DNA of 64,000 nucleotides from Bacteroidales bacterium. Lineage in GTDB: Bacteria > Bacteroidota > Bacteroidia > Bacteroidales > VadinHA17. The stretch is from contig JARGFQ010000005.1 in the NCBI GenBank assembly GCA_029210565.1, positions 218,988 to 282,987 of the forward strand. The letters are read 5' to 3'. The notes beneath the pieces are model-generated. The model saw nothing but the letters and a program-made list of their open reading frames with translations, had not been told where the DNA came from and made no database searches. This document shows, piece after piece, positions 34,335 to 42,236 of this stretch (positions are counted from its first letter, which is position 1; each line of letters opens with the position of its first letter). The position numbers were made by a program, and so were the translations under genes.

Positions 34335-36668
34335 CTATTCCACAATGATCTCATCGCAGAAGAGCCAGGCTTTGCCGCCGGCGCCGGCATGCCAGGGAGG
34401 ACAGGTACCGAGGCCCCGCGCAACGACTCTTATGTACCTTGCAGTCACCGGGGGAAATGAAGCGAAGTACTCCTCTGTCCGGCTTCCCTGTTCCTCAGGC
34501 TTCAGGTCGGTGACAATCGCGTGAACTGGGGTAAAGCTCTCACCGTCGGCAGAGGCAGAGTACTCCACTTTTTCAGGAAGGAATATCCAGCTACCCACAT
34601 TTGCCATAAATCTTGAAGAGATGAGGGCCACCGCCATTTCACTTCCCAGGTCGATCATCACATCCATATCCGTTTCCTCGAACCCCTGCCACTGCCCATC
34701 ATCGAAGGCGCCGCTGCCCCTGATGCCGTTCACGAGGGTTTTGTCGCCAAAGGCTTTGTATCTGTTGTTGAAAGGAATATTATAGGTGACCGCCCTGCCG
34801 GTTGCCTGGTTTATGTTAACAGTTTTTGCATTCACCCTGCCAATCATTTCACCATCAGCGAATATGGCGGCTTTGACGGTTGTTGTGGAGTCCAGGGGCA
34901 GCGGCGCCTCATATACCGTTGACACCGGTCCCGGTTCAGACCCGTCAGTGGTGTATCTTATCTCCGGCGACGGCTGTTCGCTGGTGATGGTGAGGGTGAT
35001 GCTGTTCAGCTCTTCATTGTATGAGGCTGTCATCTCAACGCTGTATGATCCTTTCGAATAAGCAAGTCCCATGGCATCAAACCTCTCCATCATATGAGGC
35101 AGGCGTACAGTGAACCCTTTCCAGCTGCGGCTGTCGCGCGGCGACCATACCACCTCCGAGAAGGCCGTCAGGCGAGGAAGTATCATATACTCGGCTGTCC
35201 TGCCGTCGGTGACATATTCTGTCCACAGGCAGCCCTGGGCGCCGATGATATATTCTGCCTCTTCGGGTGTCAGCTCCGGTGGCACCGGCTCAAAGGAGTA
35301 GACCTTTTTCAGTGTCAGCAGTCCGGTGAATGACTCCGGTTCTGTTGCAGGGTCTCCCTGGTAGACATTGAAGTAGCAGTGCGACACCGGGGCCATGACC
35401 GCCTGGTGCTCTGATTTTGCTGCTGCCACACCGCCCTCAAAGCCCTGCCAGGACATCACCGTCGCCTCCGGGGCCAGTCCGCCCTGGAGTATCTCATCCC
35501 ATCCTATCAGTCTGCGCCCTTGTGAGTTAAGGAACTTCTCAATTCTCCTGATGAAATAACTCTGCAGTTCATCTTCATCCTGCAGTTCCTCATTGCGGAT
35601 CCTTGCATGGCAGTCGGGGCATCTCCGCCATTCACTCTTGTCGGCCTCATCGCCTCCGACATGTATCCAGGGTGAGGGGAAGAGCTCCATTACCTCGGTC
35701 AGTACATCCTCCAGGAAGGTGAATGTCTCCTCCTTGCCGGCACAGTATATGTCAGTTATTGGCCACACTCCTCCAGGGGGCACGGTAAAGGGACCTCCTG
35801 TGCATGAATACTCAGGGTAGGCTGCCAGGGCGGAGCCGACGTGTGCCGGCATCTCTATCTCAGGCACGACGGTGATATATCTTTCGGTGGCATAGGCCAC
35901 GATCTCCTTAATCTCTTCCTGTGTGTAGAAACCGCCGTAGGTAGCCTTCTCACCCGGCCTCTGCGGCTCTCTGGAGTTCCACGGCTGCTCTTCGCGGTCA
36001 ACACGCCAGGCACCCACCCCGGTGAGACGGGGGTATTTCTTTATCTCTATGCGCCATCCCTGATCGTCAACCAGGTGCCAGTGAAATACATTCAGCTTAT
36101 GCATCGCCAGGATGTCGATATATCTCCTGATGAAATCGACGTCAAAGAAATGGCGGCTCACGTCGAGGTGCATGCCTCTCCATTCAAACCGCGGATAGTC
36201 CGTAATGTCAACACAGGGCATGACCCAATCCACGTCTGTTGCCATTGCGCTGCCCTCTGCCTGTGGCGGCAGCAGCTGGCGGACGGTCTGGATTCCCCTG
36301 AACAATCCTTTGGGTGTTGCGGCTGTCAGTGTCACCCTGCTCTTTGCTACCGAGAGCCCGTACTCCTCGGGCCTCCATGAGCCGGTGGTGTCAATCAGCA
36401 GCCTTATGTCTCCGTCACTGTCTTCTGCGGTGTTCAGTGCAAATCCGGTGGCGGGACGCAGCAGGGAGGCAAGTTGTTCAGCCACAGCTGCACCCTCTGC
36501 GCCACCTGTGTAACTAATCGAAGCCGACGGCTCAAGGGTGAAGAATCCCTTGCCTGCCTCCATCTGCACAGGCATGGGTATTACCGCAGGCAATGATCTG
36601 TTTTCTGTTTTGCAGGAGGCCAGAAGTGCGCTCACTGCCATTACTGCAAGAAGATACCCGTGTTTCAT
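34335..36668 (-). CDS. GH20 beta-N-acetylhexosaminidase, lipoprotein
   Basis: 777 residues. Lipobox SALLASCKTEN (Cys at 19). GH20b-type N-terminal domain (about 30-150), then a catalytic TIM barrel (about 155-500) with DVSRHFFDVDFIRRYIDILAMHKLNVFHWHLVDDQGWRIEI split over the barrel start. The catalytic Asp-Glu is in HVGGDEADK, and MSWQGFEGG supplies further substrate contacts. A chitobiase-type C-terminal domain (about 545-610: PEIRYTTDGSEPGP) and an F5/8-type beta domain (about 640-777) follow. Cleaves terminal GlcNAc or GalNAc from glycans at the cell surface or periplasm. The next gene on the same strand is a nucleoside-hydrolase-like protein 90 bases upstream. Confidence 0.94.
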   Translation of the reverse strand: MKHGYLLAVMAVSALLASCKTENRSLPAVIPMPVQMEAGKGFFTLEPSASISYTGGAEGAAVAEQLASLLRPATGFALNTAEDSDGDIRLLIDTTGSWRPEEYGLSVAKSRVTLTAATPKGLFRGIQTVRQLLPPQAEGSAMATDVDWVMPCVDITDYPRFEWRGMHLDVSRHFFDVDFIRRYIDILAMHKLNVFHWHLVDDQGWRIEIKKYPRLTGVGAWRVDREEQPWNSREPQRPGEKATYGGFYTQEEIKEIVAYATERYITVVPEIEMPAHVGSALAAYPEYSCTGGPFTVPPGGVWPITDIYCAGKEETFTFLEDVLTEVMELFPSPWIHVGGDEADKSEWRRCPDCHARIRNEELQDEDELQSYFIRRIEKFLNSQGRRLIGWDEILQGGLAPEATVMSWQGFEGGVAAAKSEHQAVMAPVSHCYFNVYQGDPATEPESFTGLLTLKKVYSFEPVPPELTPEEAEYIIGAQGCLWTEYVTDGRTAEYMILPRLTAFSEVVWSPRDSRSWKGFTVRLPHMMERFDAMGLAYSKGSYSVEMTASYNEELNSITLTITSEQPSPEIRYTTDGSEPGPVSTVYEAPLPLDSTTTVKAAIFADGEMIGRVNAKTVNINQATGRAVTYNIPFNNRYKAFGDKTLVNGIRGSGAFDDGQWQGFEETDMDVMIDLGSEMAVALISSRFMANVGSWIFLPEKVEYSASADGESFTPVHAIVTDLKPEEQGSRTEEYFASFPPVTARYIRVVARGLGTCPPWHAGAGGKAWLFCDEIIVE

Positions 36669-36758
36669 AAATCTGTGTTTTCTTGTCCGCGCTGACCGCC
36701 ACAGCTGGCGGAGGAGGCGGGGTTAATCATGTTCAAAAAAGCTGTTGAAGTTATAGGT

Positions 36759-38096
36759 TCAATTAATCATCCTGATATCAAATATCTCATGCCTGTCAAA
36801 CTGCAGCCAGTACTTTATTGAGTTCTGTCTGACCAGCTCCCAGTAAATGTCGCTGTCGAGGCCATAGACAAAATTGATCTCCTTCAGTTCTGATGAGACC
36901 TTTTCATCAAGCTCCTTCTTGAGGGAGATGCGCACCGTTTTCCCTTTGTAAGTGAAGTCAGCGGCTGCAAGGAACGGAGGCTCATGGCTCACAGCCAGCA
37001 GCCCGTGTCCGGGTGTGGCTCCGGTGCTCACCTGTATGCCGTCGTTCATACAGCTCAGTGGAGGAGTGCTTCCGGCATGGGTAGTGACGGTCATCTCATC
37101 TACGCCCGTGCAGAAATATTCACGTGCCCTGATTCCCATTTTGACACCAATTATTGCGAATACTCCCAGGTGGCGGTGAAGTTCGTTTGCTATCACACCC
37201 GATGTCCACTCATCTTCGCCATATTTGTCTCTTATCTCTTTAACAAAAGGCTGCAGATCAGCCATATAAAAGGAGGTGTCGGCGGGCATGGTCTTGATAA
37301 CCTGCATCCTCTCCACCGTCTCTCCCTTGAGTATCTTCAGGGCTGCCTCTCTCAGTGCATCTCTGTCGGCCGGCACCATGCAGCTTCTCTTTTCGACTGA
37401 AAAAGTTTCGGTGAAGAGCACGGGAAAATGAAGTATCAGGGGCACCATCTCATCGAAGGCGGTATATACGAATGTGTGGGAGGGCATTGTCCCTATCAGG
37501 TCGGTCACCATTGCAGCATAGGGTGTTGGGATGGTGCGTATCTCATCGAGAAGAGCCTCGTCATAGAAACCCTCGCCGCCTGCACCGGCTACTTTTACCG
37601 GCAGAGGACCGGAGAGCACCTTTTCAGCAGCCTCAGGGTCGGCCCTGTAATTTAAACCATCCTTGCCGGGCAGTGCGCTGTTGCTCCAAATGATCTCCCT
37701 GACTCTGGTCAGAAACAGTGATGATTTCTCCATAGCTTCTGATGCCGTTGCAAGTGATCCCAGGGCTATGAATTTTACCTGCATGGACTCTCCTGCAAAG
37801 AGTTCATCAATAAGCCCAACGGCCTCTTCACTCCTGGCCACCGGCAGTCCGTCATGCCACAGTCCGTCAACGAGAGCCCTGAGTTTCTCCCAGGCAATCT
37901 CACCACTGTGATAGCCCTCCGATGCCGTGATGGCAAGTATTCTAACGTCAGGGGATGCCATCATCATGCAGATGGCTTTCAGGTCATCGATGCCGCCGTC
38001 GCTGTCAATAATCACATAATGGCGGGGCTTCCAGGGGTGGGCTCCGGAGGGTATGATCAAAAGCAGAAGTAGGAATGACAGTATTGTTCGTCTCAT
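36759..38096 (-). CDS. Exported nucleoside-hydrolase-like protein with unknown C-terminal domain
   Basis: 445 residues, signal peptide about 1-20. The first 300 residues follow the inosine-uridine nucleoside hydrolase fold: HYVIIDSDGGIDDLKAICMMM resembles the calcium-binding Asp cluster DxDxGxDD, although the usual DTDPGxDD reads DSDGGIDD here. An Asn/Asp pair near NYRADPEAAEKVL is also typical. The last 140 residues (IGVKMGIRAREYFCTGVDEMTV onwards) have no family I recognise. Export is uncommon for this enzyme family; the substrate could be a nucleoside or another N-glycoside. Divergent from the tetrahaem fusion gene. Confidence 0.72.
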   Translation of the reverse strand: MRRTILSFLLLLLIIPSGAHPWKPRHYVIIDSDGGIDDLKAICMMMASPDVRILAITASEGYHSGEIAWEKLRALVDGLWHDGLPVARSEEAVGLIDELFAGESMQVKFIALGSLATASEAMEKSSLFLTRVREIIWSNSALPGKDGLNYRADPEAAEKVLSGPLPVKVAGAGGEGFYDEALLDEIRTIPTPYAAMVTDLIGTMPSHTFVYTAFDEMVPLILHFPVLFTETFSVEKRSCMVPADRDALREAALKILKGETVERMQVIKTMPADTSFYMADLQPFVKEIRDKYGEDEWTSGVIANELHRHLGVFAIIGVKMGIRAREYFCTGVDEMTVTTHAGSTPPLSCMNDGIQVSTGATPGHGLLAVSHEPPFLAAADFTYKGKTVRISLKKELDEKVSSELKEINFVYGLDSDIYWELVRQNSIKYWLQFDRHEIFDIRMIN

Positions 38097-38231
38097 TTGT
38101 TTCGTGTTTCCCCAAATGTAATAATTTAACTCCTATTGCCCGCCGATGGCATCATTACCTGCCGTGCAACACTCACACGCAGTACAGCAGGTTTTGTTTT
38201 TTATTATCTTGACAACCCTAATTCTGCTTGA

Positions 38232-39737
38232 GTGAAGAGAAGGATCTGGGTTTGGTTTTTTACCGGGTTGTTGGCCGGGGCGGTTATCTTCGCCGGCCTG
38301 GGTAAGGCGGTGGAGGCTACCTCAACAAATGAGTTCTGTGCGTTGTGTCATGTGCATCCGCAGGCTACCACCAGCTGGAAGCAGGGGCTCCACTATGCCA
38401 CGGAGTCGGGTTATCGCACAGGATGCGCAGAATGCCATCTGCCGCCGAAGGGAGAGGGTTATATCATTGAGAAGGCGAAGACAGGAATGCGTGATCTATG
38501 GAGTCACTGGACGAAAGATTCAGCCGATTTCGACTGGGATGCGGCGTCAACGCTTGAGAGAGCCTCGAAGCATGTTTACAATTCAACATGCGTAAAATGC
38601 CATGAGAATCTCTTCCCAGCCGCTCTTACGCGCGAAGGGTCAGAGGCTCATCTCTACTACAAGCAGATGACTGACAAGGGGGAGGAGTTGCAGTGCATCA
38701 GCTGTCACCTCAATTCGGGACATTATATCGAGGGTTATCTCCATGGCACCAATACCGGCTTCGGCATGGCACAGGGAGAACCGGATACTCTCTACAGCTC
38801 CCCGGCGGCGGTGACAGCCTTTGAAGACTTTACGGAGCAGATACCGGGATCGGGAGTTACCTTTCGGATGGTAGCCATTCCCGGAAGCACTTTCACAATG
38901 GGAAGTCCCGGTGATGAGCTGCTACGCGACCCTGATGAGGAGACAAGGGAGGTGAGGGTTGATTCCTTCTTCATTGCCGAAGTTGAGGTGACCTGGGATG
39001 AGTATATGGAGTTTTACCGGCAGACGGCCTCGGAGGGAAGGACCACTGATACGGAGGGATCGAGGCTGAAGAGTGATGACGTTGATGCGGTCACCGGGGC
39101 GACACCCCCCTACGGCAAGCCCGACCAGAACTGGGGTATGGGACAGCGTCCAGCCATCTCGATGAGCTGGCATGCTGCAAACACCTACTGCAGGTGGCTC
39201 TCGCAGGTCACAGGCAAGAGCTACCGTCTGCCGACGGAGGCGGAGTGGGAGTATGCATGCCGTGCAGGGACGGTGACGCCCTATTTCTTTGAGGGTGATC
39301 CGGGGAAATTTGATAAGCGGGGAATCTTCGGGGGCAAGCCCGACACGGCAGTCATCAGCAGGTATATAGTCTACCAGGGCAACAGCCCGTCGAAGACACA
39401 GGAGCCCTCTTTCGTGAAGGCAAACCCATGGGGAGTGAAGAACATGAGCGGCAATGTGGCGGAGTTTTGCTCCGACATCTATGAAGGAACAGATGAGCAT
39501 GTCATACGGGGAGGTTCCTACCGTGACGGGGCCGGAGGTGTAAGGAGTGCCGCGCGTGATTATACACGTACGGCAGAGTGGCTGAAGACCGACCCGCAGA
39601 TGCCGAAGAGCATATGGTGGTATTCCGACTGTTTTTATGTAGGGTTCCGGGTGGTGTTGGAATTGGATCAGTCTTCAGTCAGCAGTCGGCCACCTGCGCC
39701 AGGGCTTCGGTGGCTGGAAGCAGTAGGCAGTAGTTAA
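38232..39737 (+). CDS. NapC/NirT-type tetrahaem cytochrome fused to a SUMF1-type domain
   Basis: 501 residues, GTG start. An N-terminal membrane anchor (about 5-25) is followed by four CxxCH sites at 36-40, 65-69, 120-124 and 155-159. The order and spacing of the NapC/NirT/NrfH quinol dehydrogenase family are recognisable (FCALCHVHPQATTSWKQGLH). From about 205 to 477 a SUMF1/EgtB/PvdO domain follows: MVAIPGSTFTMGSPGDE, YRLPTEAEWEYACRAG, NPWGVKNMSGNVAEF, VIRGGSYRDG, FYVGFRVV. The Cys pair needed for formylglycine generation is not seen. The last 24 residues are translated from heptad repeat DNA (39668-39737), so the natural C terminus is probably VGFRVVLEL. Plus-strand neighbours follow. Confidence 0.88.
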   Translation: MKRRIWVWFFTGLLAGAVIFAGLGKAVEATSTNEFCALCHVHPQATTSWKQGLHYATESGYRTGCAECHLPPKGEGYIIEKAKTGMRDLWSHWTKDSADFDWDAASTLERASKHVYNSTCVKCHENLFPAALTREGSEAHLYYKQMTDKGEELQCISCHLNSGHYIEGYLHGTNTGFGMAQGEPDTLYSSPAAVTAFEDFTEQIPGSGVTFRMVAIPGSTFTMGSPGDELLRDPDEETREVRVDSFFIAEVEVTWDEYMEFYRQTASEGRTTDTEGSRLKSDDVDAVTGATPPYGKPDQNWGMGQRPAISMSWHAANTYCRWLSQVTGKSYRLPTEAEWEYACRAGTVTPYFFEGDPGKFDKRGIFGGKPDTAVISRYIVYQGNSPSKTQEPSFVKANPWGVKNMSGNVAEFCSDIYEGTDEHVIRGGSYRDGAGGVRSAARDYTRTAEWLKTDPQMPKSIWWYSDCFYVGFRVVLELDQSSVSSRPPAPGLRWLEAVGSS

Positions 39738-39805
39738 GAATTAAGAGTTAAAGTGTTAGACAGCAAGGCTGCAAGACCAGATGACTTATAGACTTTCGAC
39801 TTTTA
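39668..39805 (+). repeat. Heptanucleotide-period repeat region overlapping the end of the cytochrome-SUMF1 gene
   Basis: 7-base units are visible in three blocks. TCAGTCT/TCAGTCA/GCAGTCG occupies 39668-39688, inside the ORF. GCAGTAG twice, then TTAAGAA/TTAAGAG/TTAAAGT, occupies 39720-39754. GACTTAT, GACTTTC and GACTTTT occupy 39783-39804. The gene's stop codon (39735-39737) lies inside the second block. Confidence 0.75.
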
Positions 39806-39849
39806 GAAACAACTTAAATCGTAACTTTGAGAAATACATTTAAACCATC

Positions 39850-41178
39850 ATGCAAAAACCATCCCTTTCCAGAAGAAACTTCCTGGGTACGGCAGCCGCT
39901 GCCGGTGCAGCTGGCATAGTCGTGCCGGCACTCATTACCTCATGCTCATCAAAGAAGCGGAAGAATGTCATCCTTCCTGTAATGCTTGATGCAGCACCTG
40001 ACGGTCCACTACTTAAGGCCGGACTGATAGGCTGCGGCGGCAGGGGTACCGGGGTGGCCTTCAATTTTATCCACGCAGGGCCCAACCTTACCATAACGGC
40101 TCTTGGTGATGTTTTTCCGGACAGGATTGACTCCTGCCGTGAGAGGCTGGCACAGGACGGGGTGGAGATTGCCGACGAAAACTGTTTTGTTGGGTTTGAC
40201 GCCTACCAGAAGGTGATAGAGTCGGGTGTCGACATCATTCTTCTCGCAACACCTCCCCATTTCCGTCCAGAACACTTTGAGGCTGCTGTCTCTGCCGGCA
40301 AACATGTATTTATGGAGAAGCCGGTGGCAGTTGATCCGGCCGGCGTCAGGCAGATAATGGCTACGGGAGAGAAGGCAAAAGGGATGGAGCTGTGTGTGGT
40401 GACCGGCACCCAGCGTCATCACCAGCATGACTACGTTGCCACCTGGGGTAAGGTGCAGGAGGGTATGATAGGCGATATCGTGGCAGCCAACTGCTACTGG
40501 AACCAGGGCCAGCTATGGTACCGTGATCCCAACCCTTCCTGGACCGAGATGGAATATATGATACGCGACTGGGTCAACTGGTGCTGGCTCTCAGGCGATC
40601 ACATCGTTGAGCAGCATGTTCACAACATCGATGTTGTCAACTGGTTCACAGGCAAGAAGCCGGTATCGGCAGTCAGCTTCGGCGCCCGCCACCGTCGTGT
40701 CACCGGAGACCAGTACGACTTCTTCAGTACCGACTTCATCTATGAGGGAGGCATCCATGTTCACAGCATGTGCCGCCAGATAAACGGCTGCAAAGGCAAC
40801 GTGTCGGAATGGGTTCAGGGCACAGAGGGGAGCAGCAACTGCCAGAACAGCATCCTGGACCTTGCCGGGAACGAACTCTGGAAGTACGACGGCTACAAAC
40901 TTGACGAGCAGGGTCAGATGACTGACCAGCTCATCAGGAGCCCCTATGACCAGGAGCACATCGATTTTGTCACTGCCATACGGACGGCCCAGCCACTCAA
41001 TGAGGCCGAGTCCGTCGCCGTCTCGACGATGGCAGGAATTATGGGCCGTATTTCGGCCTATACCGGGAAGAAGGTTACCTGGGATGAGATGATGAATTCC
41101 GATCTGAAGCTCGGGCCAAAGGTATATGAGATGGGTCCGGTTGATGTAATCAAGAGTGTCCCGGTGCCGGGTGAGTAA
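39850..41178 (+). CDS. Tat-exported Gfo/Idh/MocA-family oxidoreductase
   Basis: 442 residues. Twin-arginine signal: SRRNFLGTAAAAGAAGIVVPALITSC, with a Cys at the end that could be lipidated. The NAD(P)-binding Rossmann domain begins KAGLIGCGGRGTGVAFNF, followed by DVFPDRIDSC and VFMEKPVAVDPAGVRQIM, with Lys in EKP as the catalytic-type residue. A C-terminal alpha/beta domain contains NWFTGKKPVSAVSFG. Tat export implies folding with its nucleotide before transport. Such exported members are common in Bacteroidota and planctomycetes and act on sugars or cyclitols. It is followed 91 bases later by a Tat-exported TIM-barrel protein. Confidence 0.9.
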   Translation: MQKPSLSRRNFLGTAAAAGAAGIVVPALITSCSSKKRKNVILPVMLDAAPDGPLLKAGLIGCGGRGTGVAFNFIHAGPNLTITALGDVFPDRIDSCRERLAQDGVEIADENCFVGFDAYQKVIESGVDIILLATPPHFRPEHFEAAVSAGKHVFMEKPVAVDPAGVRQIMATGEKAKGMELCVVTGTQRHHQHDYVATWGKVQEGMIGDIVAANCYWNQGQLWYRDPNPSWTEMEYMIRDWVNWCWLSGDHIVEQHVHNIDVVNWFTGKKPVSAVSFGARHRRVTGDQYDFFSTDFIYEGGIHVHSMCRQINGCKGNVSEWVQGTEGSSNCQNSILDLAGNELWKYDGYKLDEQGQMTDQLIRSPYDQEHIDFVTAIRTAQPLNEAESVAVSTMAGIMGRISAYTGKKVTWDEMMNSDLKLGPKVYEMGPVDVIKSVPVPGE

Positions 41179-41269
41179 ATATTCCGGAAAACAACGGGAG
41201 TACATTTTAAGGATGCGCCCTCAGTTAAAGGATACACCCTCAGGGCAGTCACAAACAAGTAAATTAATT

Positions 41270-42208
41270 ATGGAAGAGAGATCAAGACGCAGTTTCATCA
41301 GGGGTGCTGCCGCCACCTGGGCGGCACTCTTTGCCGCACCGGCCCTGCTCAGGGGCAGGAGCCGTTCAGCCGTGGTGGCTGATGCCGACAGGCCTTTCAG
41401 GCTGGCCTACGCACCTTCGATCGGCATGTTCCGGGAGCTGTGCGGCAGCGATGATCCGGTTGACAACCTCAAGTTTATACAGGACAAGGGCTTCCGGGCT
41501 GTCTTCGACAACGGATTGCCCGGGCGTCCCGTGGCAGAGCAGGACCGCATTGCCACTGCCATCCAGCGTATGGGACTGATGATGGGACCCTGGGTGCTTT
41601 ATGCCGACTTCACAAAGAGCTCATTTGTCCTGCCACACAGAGAGGTGCGCGACTTTCTCACCATGAAGATGGAGGAGGGGATCGATGTGGCGAAGAGGAC
41701 AGGGTTCAAGATGGCGCTGGTGGTTCCCGGGAGGTACGATGAGAGATTGCACCCTGACATACAGCGGGCAAACGTCATCGAGAATCTCAGGTACTGTGCC
41801 ATGCTCACTGAGCCTGAAGGGATGACCCTCGTCATCGAGCCGCTGAACACTCTCCGTGATCACCCGGGCCTGTGGCTCACGCAGATGCCGCAGGCATACC
41901 AGGTGTGCAGGGCTGTCAACAGTCCTGCCGTCAAGATCGTTAATGATCTCTATCATCAGCAGATCACCGAGGGCAACCTTATACCCAACATTGATGCCTG
42001 CTGGGAGGAGATAGCCGCCTTCCACGTCGGGGACAATCCCGGTCGTAATGAGCCTACCACCGGGGAGATCAACTATAAAAATATCTTTAAACACCTGCTT
42101 GAGAAAGACTACCGGGGGTTGATCTGCATGGAGCACGGCCGCAGCCTGAAAGGCCCGCACGGAGTAAAAAGGGTAATAGAAGCCTACCGCGAGTGTGATC
42201 CGTTCTGA
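41270..42208 (+). CDS. Tat-exported xylose-isomerase-like TIM-barrel protein (hydroxypyruvate-isomerase-like)
   Basis: 312 residues from the ATG at 41270, chosen because it opens the Tat signal RSRRSFIRGAAATWAALFAAPALL; the ORF extends upstream to 41156 without a credible start. The body is an AP-endonuclease-2/sugar-isomerase barrel: FRAVFDNGLPGRPVAEQD, LVIEPLNT (metal Glu), VKIVNDLYHQQITEG (Asp, His), FHVGDNPGRNEPTTGEINY and LICMEHG (Glu). This resembles hydroxypyruvate isomerase and Hyi-like proteins. Paired with the Gfo/Idh-type dehydrogenase just upstream, it suggests a periplasmic sugar-conversion step, which is inference. Confidence 0.85.
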   Translation: MEERSRRSFIRGAAATWAALFAAPALLRGRSRSAVVADADRPFRLAYAPSIGMFRELCGSDDPVDNLKFIQDKGFRAVFDNGLPGRPVAEQDRIATAIQRMGLMMGPWVLYADFTKSSFVLPHREVRDFLTMKMEEGIDVAKRTGFKMALVVPGRYDERLHPDIQRANVIENLRYCAMLTEPEGMTLVIEPLNTLRDHPGLWLTQMPQAYQVCRAVNSPAVKIVNDLYHQQITEGNLIPNIDACWEEIAAFHVGDNPGRNEPTTGEINYKNIFKHLLEKDYRGLICMEHGRSLKGPHGVKRVIEAYRECDPF

Positions 42209-42236
42209 CTGAAACCCTTAAACAGATAGCAGTTCA

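Noticed and set aside
35841..36380. Plus-strand ORF of 179 codons inside the GH20 gene
   Set aside because: Antisense of a well-supported catalytic domain; no family features.
38232..39737. Formylglycine-generating (sulfatase-activating) activity of the SUMF1 part
   Set aside because: The Cys pair of true FGE enzymes is not at the expected position and no sulfatase gene is adjacent.
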